Source: Acetobacter garciniae | GTDB lineage: Bacteria > Pseudomonadota > Alphaproteobacteria > Acetobacterales > Acetobacteraceae | NCBI RefSeq assembly: GCF_017377735.1 | Contig: NZ_JAFVMH010000004.1 | Coordinates: 218,416-282,415 of the forward strand | DNA length: 64,000 nucleotides | Direction of reading: 5' to 3' | In this document: piece after piece, positions 35,872-44,513 of the stretch | Position numbering within the stretch: the first letter of the stretch is position 1 | Layout: each line of letters starts with the position of its first letter | The notes under the pieces: model-generated | The model's input: the letters and a program-made list of their open reading frames with translations, nothing else | Told to the model about the DNA's origin: nothing | The model's database searches: none | Position numbers and translations under genes: made by a program

Positions 35872-36270
35872 TCAGTCAGGCTTGTGGTCACGTTGGGTTT
35901 CATCGGACATCGGTGCCGGCGCACGTGTTATGGACTCAGGGGCGGCTGGTTTCTGTTTTGAAGCAGGGTCCGATTTCGGTGAGATATTGTCCACTCTTAC
36001 ATTGGAATTATCTTGCTCCTTTGTGGAGCGCGGCGTCGTTTGTTCCTGTGAACTGGCACGATTGTTTTTCGTTGGCTTCGAGACCGATGGGGGAGGAGGG
36101 GACTTTGGCACAACGAATGGCTGTGCCATGGCCAGTCCCGGCAAGGCGAGCGCTGCCGCTATCAGCAGCAATCCACCCGGGCGATGCCCGCGTCCAGCCC
36201 GTTGCCATCCGCGCGTTATTTCCTTGGAAAATAATTTTATATTTACGAAATCTTTATGAACGAAACTCAT
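35872..36270 (-). CDS. Small secreted hypothetical protein
   Basis: 132 residues. A twin-charged N-terminus and hydrophobic segment (GGLLLIAAALALPGLAMAQ) form a signal peptide cut near residue 50. The mature part is low-complexity, rich in Pro, Ser, Lys and Asp, and probably unfolded. No family was recognised. AGAGGAG lies just before the ATG, and a perfect GGAAC-N17-CGTT promoter sits about 30 bases upstream, predicting control by the EcfG general stress sigma factor. Its neighbour is the KGG stress protein. Confidence 0.65.
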   Translation of the reverse strand: MSFVHKDFVNIKLFSKEITRGWQRAGRGHRPGGLLLIAAALALPGLAMAQPFVVPKSPPPPSVSKPTKNNRASSQEQTTPRSTKEQDNSNVRVDNISPKSDPASKQKPAAPESITRAPAPMSDETQRDHKPD

Positions 36271-36298
36271 GACACGATTCTCCTCTTACCCCTGGAGG

Positions 36299-36324
36299 AA
36301 CGGCAGCGTGCCTGCCGGGGTTCC
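36299..36324 (-). promoter_or_regulatory. EcfG-type general stress promoter
   Basis: Read on the minus strand: GGAAC (36324-36320), 17-base spacer, CGTT (36302-36299). This is the published consensus form for alphaproteobacterial EcfG/RpoE2 promoters. Its -10 lies 28 bases before the start of the secreted protein. The remaining part of 36271-36638 is AT-rich, without a gene, and should carry the KGG promoter. Confidence 0.6.
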
Positions 36325-36638
36325 GATTATTCGTCAATAAATTTCCCTGATTTTACTCGAAGGCAATTCGCTCTACCGCGGCTCTGGCACTACACACAAC
36401 AGGAACCGCCGGACTGCCATTCTTTCCTGTTATTTTTCATAAAGTTCTTTATTTCTTCGTATTATATCGCATTTTAATGCCCCATTCCGACATAGGAAAG
36501 GGTGATTGTTTCTTTTGCTTCATTTCTAGAAAAATTTTGAATTTTATTTGGCTTTTTTGAAACTTCCTATCCGACGAATGGTTTCTTGTAGGTCGGTCGA
36601 ATCACCGGCCGTCTTTATCAACAAGAAGGAACAGGATA

Positions 36639-37013
36639 ATGGCAAACCAAGGCGGTAGCCATGAACAGCATGTTAAGGCTGGTCAGCAGAGCCACAAGAA
36701 CAGTACTGCATCGTCGGACGATCATACCGGCGAGAGCAGTTCCGGCACCCGCGGTGGCACGCATGAGCAGCATGTCAAAGCCGGGCAGCAGAGCCACAAG
36801 AACAGTGCTACATCGTCGGACGATCATAACGGCGAAGGCAGTTCCGGCACCCGCGGCGGCACGCACGAGCAGCATGTCAAAGCCGGGCAGCAGAGCCACA
36901 AGAACAGTACTGCATCGTCGAACGATCATAACGGCGAAGGCAGTTCCGGCACCCGGGGTGGCACGCATGAGCAGCACGTCAAAGCCGGACAGCAGAGCCA
37001 CAAGAATACCTGA
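36639..37013 (+). CDS. KGG/GsiB-like stress protein made of four 34-residue repeats
   Basis: 124 residues, wholly built from GGTHEQHVKAGQQSHKN plus a Ser/Asp/Gly-rich linker, repeated four times, with the last copy cut short. The GG-x-HEQHVKAGQQSHKN core is the stress-induced KGG-type motif found in GsiB and con-10-like proteins, which are hydrophilic and heat-soluble. A desiccation or general-stress protectant role is the family expectation. AAGGAA precedes the ATG. A strong terminator follows 13 bases after the stop. Confidence 0.85.
   Translation: MANQGGSHEQHVKAGQQSHKNSTASSDDHTGESSSGTRGGTHEQHVKAGQQSHKNSATSSDDHNGEGSSGTRGGTHEQHVKAGQQSHKNSTASSNDHNGEGSSGTRGGTHEQHVKAGQQSHKNT
36651..37010 (+). 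repeat. Tandem 102-bp repeats within the KGG gene
   Basis: Units begin at 36651, 36753, 36855 and 36957, with the last one partial. They are nearly identical at DNA level, including synonymous sites, pointing to recent duplication or ongoing homogenisation. The copy number could vary between strains. Confidence 0.85.
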
Positions 37014-37025
37014 TCTGGTGCCAGA

Positions 37026-37061
37026 GGGCGGGGGCTCACGTCTATCGTCGAGCCCCCGCCC
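37026..37061 (+). terminator. Terminator of the KGG gene
   Basis: GGGCGGGGGCTC (37026-37037) and GAGCCCCCGCCC (37050-37061) form a perfect 12-bp stem with a 12-base loop, 13 bases after the stop. There is no T run. Confidence 0.75.
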
Positions 37062-37308
37062 GAAGGCCACATCTCCAGTTTAACGCCTGGTCCGGCCAAT
37101 CCGGCAGGGAGTGGTTTTTACGTAGCTCTCAATTCCGCCGTGGCGGGGAGCATTGCCCCGAGGCCCTTGGGCGACGAATGCCATGTCGCCCTGCTGGAAC
37201 CCAATACAACCCCTGAACACAGACAATGTGACAAACGATCGGATTGTGCATGTCCTTTCCAACATGTAGTGGGAAAGGAACAGTCACATTATCGACCGCT
37301 GATCCAGC

Positions 37309-37509
37309 TTACCGCCGGACCAGCCAGACGATCAGCGACAGCACCACACTGACCACAACACAGGTTGCAACCGGCGCGTAGAAGGTAAAATTCTGCCGCT
37401 GGATCACAATGTCGCCCGGTAGTCGTCCCAAGTGTAGCCGAGCCAGGAACGGCCAAAGCACCCCGGCGAGTACCAGCACAACACCGAGAACGATCAGGGT
37501 TTTAGACAT
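37309..37509 (-). CDS. DUF2905 small membrane protein
   Basis: 66 residues and two transmembrane helices (TLIVLGVVLVLAGVLWPFLA and a C-terminal hydrophobic stretch) around the family motif LGRLPGDI. The function is unknown. It is the last of three small leftward genes with nine to ten bases between them. Its ribosome site AAAGG overlaps the end of the gene before it. Confidence 0.8.
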   Translation of the reverse strand: MSKTLIVLGVVLVLAGVLWPFLARLHLGRLPGDIVIQRQNFTFYAPVATCVVVSVVLSLIVWLVRR

Positions 37510-37518
37510 AAAGTGCCT

Positions 37519-37674
37519 TTAGCGTTGAGCAAGCTGGCTTTCGAGTTTCTTCTTCTCTGCCGTCAGCGCGTGGACATGCTCCGGGTTGTCCTTTTCCGCC
37601 CGCGCCAGATCGCGTTCCACCTCTTTCAGCCGATGGGCGAGGCTCGCGGCCGAGGGTTCGTGATGTGTCGTCAT
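37519..37674 (-). CDS. Small coiled-coil hypothetical protein
   Basis: 51 residues, strongly charged and helical: HRLKEVERDLARAEKDN then ALTAEKKKLESQLAQR, a probable short coiled coil. The start at MTTHHEP has AGGAG upstream; the longer frame does not. It is the middle gene of the three-gene unit. No family was recognised. Confidence 0.6.
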   Translation of the reverse strand: MTTHHEPSAASLAHRLKEVERDLARAEKDNPEHVHALTAEKKKLESQLAQR

Positions 37675-37684
37675 GGTCTTGCTC

Positions 37685-37924
37685 CTATTTCCTGTCCAGA
37701 ATCTTGCGGGCAAGGATCACAAGGTCGGATTTCTCCATTCCCTCGGGATTGTGCCGGGCCTTCTTCGCGATCTCGCGTTCCAGTTCCGAGGCATGTTCAC
37801 CGCCCTTGAGCACGAAATCGGCCAGTTCCGTCACCTCAGCCTTCGTCAGCAGCTTGGGCTCCCTGACCGCCCGCTCGGCGAGGGCATGCAAACTGCGCGT
37901 TTCATGGGGAAGCTTGTCGGTCAT
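37685..37924 (-). CDS. Small helical hypothetical protein
   Basis: 79 residues, hydrophilic and helical (VREPKLLTKAEVTELADFVLKGGEHASELEREIAKKA), without a signal peptide. It is the first gene of the three-gene unit; GGACGGGATC lies before the ATG. Similar small soluble proteins accompany DUF2905 in stress-related clusters, but no function can be given. Confidence 0.65.
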   Translation of the reverse strand: MTDKLPHETRSLHALAERAVREPKLLTKAEVTELADFVLKGGEHASELEREIAKKARHNPEGMEKSDLVILARKILDRK

Positions 37925-38344
37925 GTCGATCCCGTCCTGTTCTGGTCATGCATTTTCAATCTAGACATGGGGACGCGCTCATACGGATTACAGGACGACT
38001 GACGCGGAGCAGCAATGCGCACGAGACGATCAGGGGGACGTTCTGTGATGGGGTTGCTGCAATCTGCAAACGATCTCTGCCATGGATTATGCCAAAGCGC
38101 CCACCTCATTCGTTGGAGATCACCGTCCAGTGCTTGGGTATGGCTTCACTCCTCCCCGTATCCTTGGGACATTAAACGGCTGGAAGGCCATGCCGAACGC
38201 AATATGCGGATTGTTCCACGAAACTGGCATCTGGAAAACGCATATCCGCTCAATCCGACGCCATATTGCGATTTGTTCGCAATATTATTAGTATCCTGTT
38301 CCGCCTGTGTACGAACGGCGCGCGAGGAGAGAAGGTAGCTGAAC
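37925..38344. other. Divergent promoter region, small-protein operon / sigma factor
   Basis: About 420 bases with no supported gene. The right end carries the Fur-like box at 38267. Nothing else is recognised. Confidence 0.5.
38267..38281. promoter_or_regulatory. Fur-like box before the sigma factor
   Basis: TGCGATTTGTTCGCA lies inside the perfect inverted repeat ATATTGCG/CGCAATAT (38263-38285). It resembles alphaproteobacterial Fur sites (TGCGAxTxxTTCGCA style) and recurs at 40063. It lies about 65 bp before the start of the sigma factor gene. Confidence 0.65.
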
Positions 38345-38872
38345 ATGACAGGTTCCGGTTCCAGAACCTGGCCGGAAATATTCTCTGAGCAGAGACCCGG
38401 CCTGTTACGCTTCCTGCGCCAGAAACTGGGCAACCGTGAACTTGCCGAAGACCTCACTCAGGACGTGTGGGTCAGGATTGCAAGAGGTAGCTGCGCCATC
38501 ATGCCGGACAATCCGGCGAAATACCTCTATCGGATTGCCACCAATCTTGCGATTGACCATCTGCGGCGCGCGCGTCACAGCATCGAAATTCAGGCAGACG
38601 ATCTTCAGACGGAAAATGTTGTCTGTGAAACTATTTCACCCGAAGACGCCGCGATCCAGCGTGACCAGATTGAACGCCTGCGCGCGGTGCTCGATACCCT
38701 TCCCCCACGCAGTCGCGAGATTTTCATGCTCGCAAAATTCGAGGGACTTTCTTACCACAAGATTGGCGGCATGCTCGGCATGACCCGACACATGGTCATG
38801 AGCCATATGATGACTGCCCTAGCCGCCGTGGAAGATGCATTGGAACCACCATCAGGCGAGCCCGAAAAATAA
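38345..38872 (+). CDS. FecI-like ECF sigma factor
   Basis: 175 residues. Region 2: GLLRFLRQKLGNRELAEDLTQDVWVRIAR, with NPAKYLYRIATNLAIDHLRRAR contacting the -10. Region 4: LPPRSREIFMLAKFEGLSYHKIGGMLGMTRHMVMSHM binds the -35. This is the FecI group, released by a FecR partner when the outer-membrane receptor is loaded. GGAG and AAGG lie before the ATG. A Fur-like box upstream indicates iron repression. FecR and receptor genes follow. Confidence 0.9.
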   Translation: MTGSGSRTWPEIFSEQRPGLLRFLRQKLGNRELAEDLTQDVWVRIARGSCAIMPDNPAKYLYRIATNLAIDHLRRARHSIEIQADDLQTENVVCETISPEDAAIQRDQIERLRAVLDTLPPRSREIFMLAKFEGLSYHKIGGMLGMTRHMVMSHMMTALAAVEDALEPPSGEPEK

Positions 38873-39002
38873 TTTCTGTTTCTTCTCCCGTCCCTGCTCG
38901 CCATCCGTCTTTCTGTATAGAAGACCGTTCATGCCGCCTCTATGGCTGGACGGAGACCATCGACAAGATCTTTGCCGGATATCCAGAAAGACCACGAACA
39001 CC

Positions 39003-39977
39003 ATGACGCAACATACATCCGACGCCCAGATCCGGCAGGAAGCGCGCCAATGGCTGGTGGTCCTGAATGACGCCGATACAACGGATGAAGAAAAACGCGA
39101 CTTCGCATTATGGCTCAACCGGGGGGAAAGGGAGAAACAGGCCTGGGAACGCGCAAAAGGTGTGTGGTCTCGCCTTGATGATCTTGCGCCAGCGCTGACT
39201 ATACCACCGCCAGCCGAAAAACCTGTTCAAGCGGCTAATGACACGGGCTCATCCCGGATTACCCGCCGCCGTATGATAACCGGGGCAGCCGCGACCGTTG
39301 TTGGAATGGCCTCTGGCGGCAGCTATCTCCTGACCCACCCCGAGGTCTTTGCAGACCACAGGACGGGCATAAGCGCGGGCAAGACCGTAACGCTGGCGGA
39401 CGGCTCGCTCGTAGAACTCGCCCGCAGTTCGGCGATCTCCGTTTCATGGTCACCGCAGGCCCGGCATATTACCCTCCATGAAGGAGAAGCCCTGTTTACC
39501 GCCCGGCACGACCCCTTACGACCGTTCATTGTGAACGCGGGCCCTGCTGTGGCACAAACAGCAGGCGCCAAATTTAACGTGAACCGTCTGGACGACACCA
39601 CTTTGGTGACGGCCATAGAGCGTGAACTGACCGTCACCCCGCCATCAGGGGGCATTCTGTTGACGGCAGGTCAGCAGATACGTTGCATGACGGATGGCGC
39701 CCAGGGGCCATTTACGGTGGACACGGCTTCCGTCCTGGGCTGGCGCAATGGCCGGATTGTCGCTGACGGCATGAGACTGGCCGACCTGACGACAGAACTC
39801 TCACGCTATCGACGGGGCCGTATTCTCATCACGGGAGCCCGTCTGCGTAACCTTCCCGTGACAGTAGTACTCGACGCCAGCAATCCCGACGCTGCGCTTG
39901 ACACGCTTGCCGGGTCGCTTCGTCTGCGCGTTCGGCATTTCACGCCCTGGCTTGTCACCCTGTCCGCCGCAAGCTGA
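39003..39977 (+). CDS. FecR-like anti-sigma regulator
   Basis: 324 residues. An N-terminal cytoplasmic DUF4880-type helix (RQEARQWLVVLNDADTTDEEKRDFALWLNRGEREKQAWERA) binds the sigma factor. A membrane segment follows RRRMITGAAATVVGMA, then the periplasmic FecR domain (GKTVTLADGSLVELARSSAISV; GEALFTARHD) and a C-terminal STN-like part. It relays receptor occupancy to FecI. The start is the ATG at 39003 (MTQHTSD), 130 bases after the sigma gene; longer frames run through the spacer. The ribosome site is weak. Confidence 0.87.
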   Translation: MTQHTSDAQIRQEARQWLVVLNDADTTDEEKRDFALWLNRGEREKQAWERAKGVWSRLDDLAPALTIPPPAEKPVQAANDTGSSRITRRRMITGAAATVVGMASGGSYLLTHPEVFADHRTGISAGKTVTLADGSLVELARSSAISVSWSPQARHITLHEGEALFTARHDPLRPFIVNAGPAVAQTAGAKFNVNRLDDTTLVTAIERELTVTPPSGGILLTAGQQIRCMTDGAQGPFTVDTASVLGWRNGRIVADGMRLADLTTELSRYRRGRILITGARLRNLPVTVVLDASNPDAALDTLAGSLRLRVRHFTPWLVTLSAAS

Positions 39978-40062
39978 CCGACATCTAAAAAAATCACAAA
40001 AAAACGTCTCACCGCCGACCAGTGCCGTTCGTCGTCCGTCTTTAACAATAGGTGCGATTTTT

Positions 40063-40077
40063 TCGCATTTGCATATG
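40063..40077. promoter_or_regulatory. Fur-like box before the receptor
   Basis: TGCGATTTTTTCGCA differs from the box at 38267 by one base. It lies about 45 bp before the receptor ATG, in the FecR-receptor gap. Confidence 0.6.
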
Positions 40078-40120
40078 ATGCCGGGCACTGCCCCTTACAC
40101 AAGGACGACGGTAAGAAACC

Positions 40121-42727
40121 ATGCACCCAAAGATCGCGACGGCCGGTGCCGATCTGCTCTCCACAAATCCCAGAGAAAGCGCGATCAGAGCGCCCCTCGC
40201 GACGTTTTCCCTGCTGCGCATCCTTGGCCTGACAACGGCGCTCGCATCCATTGTCATCGCCCCCCTGCGGGCAGCAGCCGATACCACGGCCCCCACGGCT
40301 GCTGTCGAGCAGAAATTCACGTTGAATATTCCTGCTCAGAAGCTGTCCTCGGCACTCGTCGCTTTGTCGAACGCAACAGGGACACAACTCGCCTACAGCA
40401 CACAGTTGAGCGATGGCCTTCGCTCATCGGCTCTTTCCGGGACAATGTCAGTCCATGCTGCCCTGGCGCAAATTCTGAACGGAACTGGCCTGACTTACCG
40501 GCTCAACGGCAATACAATTTTACTCTTCAAGACGTCGTCTACCATAACCCTCGGTCCCGTCCGTGTGGGAGGAACTGTTGCACACCAGGACCCGACCGGG
40601 CCCGGCTCCGGTTACGTTGCTGAAAATACGATGGCGGGCACCAAGACCGACACACCGATTATGGAAATACCAAACTCGATTAATGTTGTTACGAAGCAGC
40701 TTATGCAGGATCAGCAGCCGCAAAATGTGGCTCAGGCACTTCGCTATTCCCCAGGAATAATGGCCGAGAGTGAAGGAACATATGGAAACGGTTCTGCGCA
40801 TGGGGCTGATACAGGCATTATACAGCGCGGCTTCAGCACATCGCAATTTGTCGACGGTTTGATGACGAATTCCGTCAGCGCGGGAGAGACAGCATTTTTG
40901 GAGCGCATTGAGGTCGTGAACGGGCCTGCTTCGGTCATGTATGGTCAGACCACACCTGGCGGCATGCTGGCGATGAGCCTTAAAAAGCCAACGGATACAC
41001 CGTTACGGCAAGTGTCTGTCGGGTTTGGGAATTGGGGTCGTTATCAAGCAACTTTCGATGTCAGTGACAAAATCACACAATCGGGCAATGTCCGCTACAG
41101 AATTGCTGGAATAGGTGTCACGCAAGGCACCCAGACAAACTATGTCGACTACCACCGCGTAGGAGTAATGCCTTCAATAACGTGGGATATTGATAGGAAT
41201 ACATCTTTGACTCTTCTGGGTATGTACATGTACACACCTGGCGAAGGTGTTGCGAGCCAATATCCTCGTATTGGAACTTTATCTCCCGGGCCTTATGGTC
41301 AAATCTCCCGCAGCACGTTCTTTGGAGAACCAAATTGGAACAAGATGGGTGACAAAGATGCTATGTTTGAATATCAGTTCAAGCATAGTTTTAATAAATA
41401 TATAAATTTTAGCCAAAATTTCCGATGGGAAAATAGTGACCGACATCAGGAGACGACTTACGTAAAGACTGGGGCACTAACACCGACAGTCGTTCCCTTG
41501 CAGCCGATGAATTATTACACAAACACAAACACAGTAGGGATGGACGCCAGGCTTTTTGGAAAATTCAACATTGGGTCCGTTAATAATACGTGGGTAGTCG
41601 GGTCAGATTTTAGGCAGTATCATTACAATTCTCATTATCTATATGATTATACCACGACACCGTCCGTCAATGTCTATGACCCATCCTATCGTTATATACC
41701 ATGCTACTCATGGGATCGTGCAGGCTGCCAGATCATGGGGTCAGTCTATAATACTCAATATTTTCAGGAAGGCGTGTATTTTCAAGATCAGATAAAGTGG
41801 AAAGGGCTTTCTATTCTTGTGGGGGGAAGGCAGGATTGGGTTAACATGAAATACACAGGAGATTCCACGTCTTCAAATCAGAATGCGAACAACGTCAAAA
41901 TAACTCAAAATTATTTAAATACTGACAAGCCGCAACCTCAGTCAGCTTTTACGTGGCGAGCAGGGATTATCTATAATTTTAACTTCGGTCTCGCTCCGTA
42001 TTTCAGTTACGCGACGTCTTTCATCCCACAGATTGGTCAGACCGATTATCAGGGGCACCCATTTGCACCGTTGGCGGGTAAACAGTTGGAAGCTGGCCTT
42101 AAATATAAAGTTCCGCAAAAAGATATCATGTTAACAGCGGCTGCATTTCATATCGAAGAAGATAATTATCTTATTAGCGATCTTGCGCATACTGGCTACA
42201 GTACAAACGCCGGACGCGTCCGGTCTCAGGGATTCGAAGTCTCTGCAAATGCAAATATTACTCAAGATTTGCGAATGATCGCTTCATATAGCTACACCGA
42301 TATACGGTATGCCAAAACGAACAAGACAGCCAAGAGATATGATCTTGACACGTCTTCCTCCTATGGGGCGGCAGTTTCTCAGGAGGGAATGTCTGTCCCG
42401 TATGTTCCAAGAAATATGTTCTCATTTTTTGTAGATTATACGATCCATTTTGGAAGATTAAAAGGATTCGGTATTAATTTTGGCACCAGGTACACCGGAT
42501 TTACGTACGCAGATAGCGTTGAATCATTCAAAACTCGCCCATATGTTTTGTTTGATGCTGGAGCGCACTATGATTTTGGGCAGGCTTTTTCCGCTTTAAA
42601 GGGATTAAACGCACAACTGGCAATGTCGAATTTGGCCAACACATATTACGAAACTCAGTGTTCCAGTTCTGTCTGTTATTTAGGGCAAGGACGTCGCGTG
42701 TATGGAAATCTGACATATAACTGGTAA
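40121..42727 (+). CDS. Transducing TonB-dependent siderophore receptor (FecA/FpvA type)
   Basis: 868 residues. Long signal region (to about 52), then an STN signalling domain (FTLNIPAQKLSSALVALSNATGTQLAYS to LTYRLNGNTILL) that talks to FecR, then plug (MEIPNSINVVTKQLMQDQQ; RIEVVNGPASVMYGQTTPGG) and barrel, ending in YGNLTYNW. The class imports ferric siderophores of other microbes and triggers its own synthesis through FecR/FecI. The barrel-coding half, from about 41 kb, is much more AT-rich than the first 900 bases and than its neighbours, hinting at a mosaic or acquired barrel. It is intact. Confidence 0.9.
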   Translation: MHPKIATAGADLLSTNPRESAIRAPLATFSLLRILGLTTALASIVIAPLRAAADTTAPTAAVEQKFTLNIPAQKLSSALVALSNATGTQLAYSTQLSDGLRSSALSGTMSVHAALAQILNGTGLTYRLNGNTILLFKTSSTITLGPVRVGGTVAHQDPTGPGSGYVAENTMAGTKTDTPIMEIPNSINVVTKQLMQDQQPQNVAQALRYSPGIMAESEGTYGNGSAHGADTGIIQRGFSTSQFVDGLMTNSVSAGETAFLERIEVVNGPASVMYGQTTPGGMLAMSLKKPTDTPLRQVSVGFGNWGRYQATFDVSDKITQSGNVRYRIAGIGVTQGTQTNYVDYHRVGVMPSITWDIDRNTSLTLLGMYMYTPGEGVASQYPRIGTLSPGPYGQISRSTFFGEPNWNKMGDKDAMFEYQFKHSFNKYINFSQNFRWENSDRHQETTYVKTGALTPTVVPLQPMNYYTNTNTVGMDARLFGKFNIGSVNNTWVVGSDFRQYHYNSHYLYDYTTTPSVNVYDPSYRYIPCYSWDRAGCQIMGSVYNTQYFQEGVYFQDQIKWKGLSILVGGRQDWVNMKYTGDSTSSNQNANNVKITQNYLNTDKPQPQSAFTWRAGIIYNFNFGLAPYFSYATSFIPQIGQTDYQGHPFAPLAGKQLEAGLKYKVPQKDIMLTAAAFHIEEDNYLISDLAHTGYSTNAGRVRSQGFEVSANANITQDLRMIASYSYTDIRYAKTNKTAKRYDLDTSSSYGAAVSQEGMSVPYVPRNMFSFFVDYTIHFGRLKGFGINFGTRYTGFTYADSVESFKTRPYVLFDAGAHYDFGQAFSALKGLNAQLAMSNLANTYYETQCSSSVCYLGQGRRVYGNLTYNW

Positions 42728-43279
42728 AATTTTACCAGCCGAAACTTCGGTGCCTTTCCCCGTTTGAATTCAACACCTTGTCCCCCGCCTCGAGGCCAAA
42801 GTCGAGGGTAGACTTGCTGCAAGACGCGTTGGTTTGCCCCCGGTAACATTCCAGGGGCCAGCCATGCCTAATTCGTCGACACTGCGCAACAGGCGTGGGT
42901 TTTCCCTGCAACATCCATGAGATCGCTACGCTGCCAGCTTTCCTCCGGGACCGGCACAACTATTAGCCTCTCCTGAACGATGGAATACAAAAATGCCCGT
43001 CGTGATCTTCTACCCTCTCGTTTTCTGTAGATCGGTCCAGCCGGTCCGGTTCGCCGGTGATCATATCTGCCCGCAGCACTTCTTCGCCGGGCTATGGATG
43101 CGATGGACGTTGGTGCGCAAGCTGAAGGAGTGGGGAAGTCATGAAAGATGAAGTCATCCGCAGGAGGTTCTGGCCCGGCTCAAAGGCCTGACGGCTCCAG
43201 GCTGAAACGGATGACCGATCCCTATACTACCGGATGACGGTGGACATTTAGATATCCGGCATACTCCCCGCGGGGGCGG
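42728..43279. other. Intergenic stretch, no supported gene
   Basis: About 550 bases between the receptor and a convergent gene. A 75-codon leftward frame (42732-42959) shows no family and looks like decayed coding DNA. CCCCGCGGGG at 43266-43275, just past the end of the leftward gene, could be a weak terminator stem. Confidence 0.45.
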
Positions 43280-44509
43280 CTACATAAGCCGCCGGACAAC
43301 TTCAAGCAGGACATTCGCACCTTCGACCAGCGCCTCGTCCGAGGTGAATTCATCCGGGTTGTGGCTGATACCCCGTCTACTTGGAACGAAGATCATCGCG
43401 GTCGGGGCGATCGCTGAGAGCATCTGCGCATCGTGACCAGCGCCGGAAGTCATGCGGCGCGAGGTAACGCCGCGGCTTGAAGCTACATCTTCAATCAGGG
43501 CAACAATTTCCGGATCAAACGTGACGGGGGATGAACGAGCAAGCTGCTCTGCCTGGATTTTCACGTGTTCGGTTGTCTGGAGACGTGACAGAAATTCAGC
43601 CAGTGATCGCTCGTCCTTAAGAAGCCGTTTCTCGTCAGGATTTCGTAGATCGACGGTTAATGTGGCGCGAGAAGGAATAACGTTGATGGCGTTGGGTTCA
43701 AAAGCAATCGTGCCCACCGTAGCGACACCGGATGCCTCCGAAGCACTGGCTCGATCATGGACAAAAGTCATGATCCGCGCGGCGACATAACCGGCATCGG
43801 ACCGGAAGGCCATAGGGGTGGTACCCGCGTGGTTGGCTTGGCCTTCAATGGTGATACGCTGCCATGAAATACCCTGCAGGTCGGCAACGGCTCCGATTGA
43901 CGTACCGGTACGTTCCAGTACTGGCCCTTGCTCGATGTGGAGTTCCAGATAAGCAGCAGGGTGCAAAAAACCGGGAGTATAGTTGCCGGCATATCCGATC
44001 CGGTTCAGTTCACTTCCCAGTATCGCACCGTCGGTGCCGCGTGTGGCAAGCGCCTTTTGCAGGTCCAGTCCGCCTGCATAAACGCAGGATCCCATCATGT
44101 CGGGCGAAAACCGCACCCCTTCTTCATTTGTAAATGATGCGACGACAATCGGTCGATCCGGGCGCACATCCGCATCCTTGAACGTCTGGATAACCTCGAG
44201 ACCCGCGATTACGCCGTAACATCCGTCATAAATGCCGGCATTAATGACTGTGTCGATATGCGAACCCAGCATGACCGGCGGCTGGTCACGATTTTTGTCA
44301 TTTGCCCATATTCCAAAGATATTACCGATCTGGTCTATCGCCACGTCCAGTCCGGCAGCCCGGATCCAGGAGACAAGGCAGTCACGCCCCAATCTGTCGG
44401 CATCTGACAAGGCGAGACGACTTAATCGACCATCGCTCTCCCGTCCAATGGTGCCGAGTTCACGAATATGGCCAAGAAGCCGCTCGCTATTCACTGAAAA
44501 AGTTGCCAT
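43280..44509 (-). CDS. N-carbamoyl-amino acid / ureido-compound amidohydrolase (M20, hydantoinase-carbamoylase family)
   Basis: 409 residues with all ligand motifs: GSHIDTVINAGIYDG, SFTNEEGVRFSP, LHIEQGPVLE, NHAGTTPM, SGAGHDAQM and SHNPDEF. The group splits carbamoyl from N-carbamoyl-amino acids, ureidopropionate or allantoate. It starts four bases after diaminopropionate ammonia-lyase in the same operon, so an N-carbamoyl or ureido derivative of 2,3-diaminopropionate is a natural substrate guess. In E. coli, ygeX (the lyase) and ygeY (an M20 hydrolase) are likewise neighbours. It is a paralogue of the amidase at 11722. Confidence 0.85.
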   Translation of the reverse strand: MATFSVNSERLLGHIRELGTIGRESDGRLSRLALSDADRLGRDCLVSWIRAAGLDVAIDQIGNIFGIWANDKNRDQPPVMLGSHIDTVINAGIYDGCYGVIAGLEVIQTFKDADVRPDRPIVVASFTNEEGVRFSPDMMGSCVYAGGLDLQKALATRGTDGAILGSELNRIGYAGNYTPGFLHPAAYLELHIEQGPVLERTGTSIGAVADLQGISWQRITIEGQANHAGTTPMAFRSDAGYVAARIMTFVHDRASASEASGVATVGTIAFEPNAINVIPSRATLTVDLRNPDEKRLLKDERSLAEFLSRLQTTEHVKIQAEQLARSSPVTFDPEIVALIEDVASSRGVTSRRMTSGAGHDAQMLSAIAPTAMIFVPSRRGISHNPDEFTSDEALVEGANVLLEVVRRLM

Positions 44510-44513
44510 CGGC

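Noticed and set aside
35697..36272. 191-codon rightward frame opposite the small secreted protein
   Set aside because: No family; the minus-strand gene has signal peptide, ribosome site and promoter.
36618..37070. 150-codon frame antisense to the KGG gene, with hydrophobic repeats
   Set aside because: It is only the mirror of the tandem repeats; the sense frame is a known stress-protein type with a ribosome site and terminator.
42732..42959. 75-codon leftward frame, possible transposase remnant
   Set aside because: No recognisable transposase motif; I could not tie it to any IS family.
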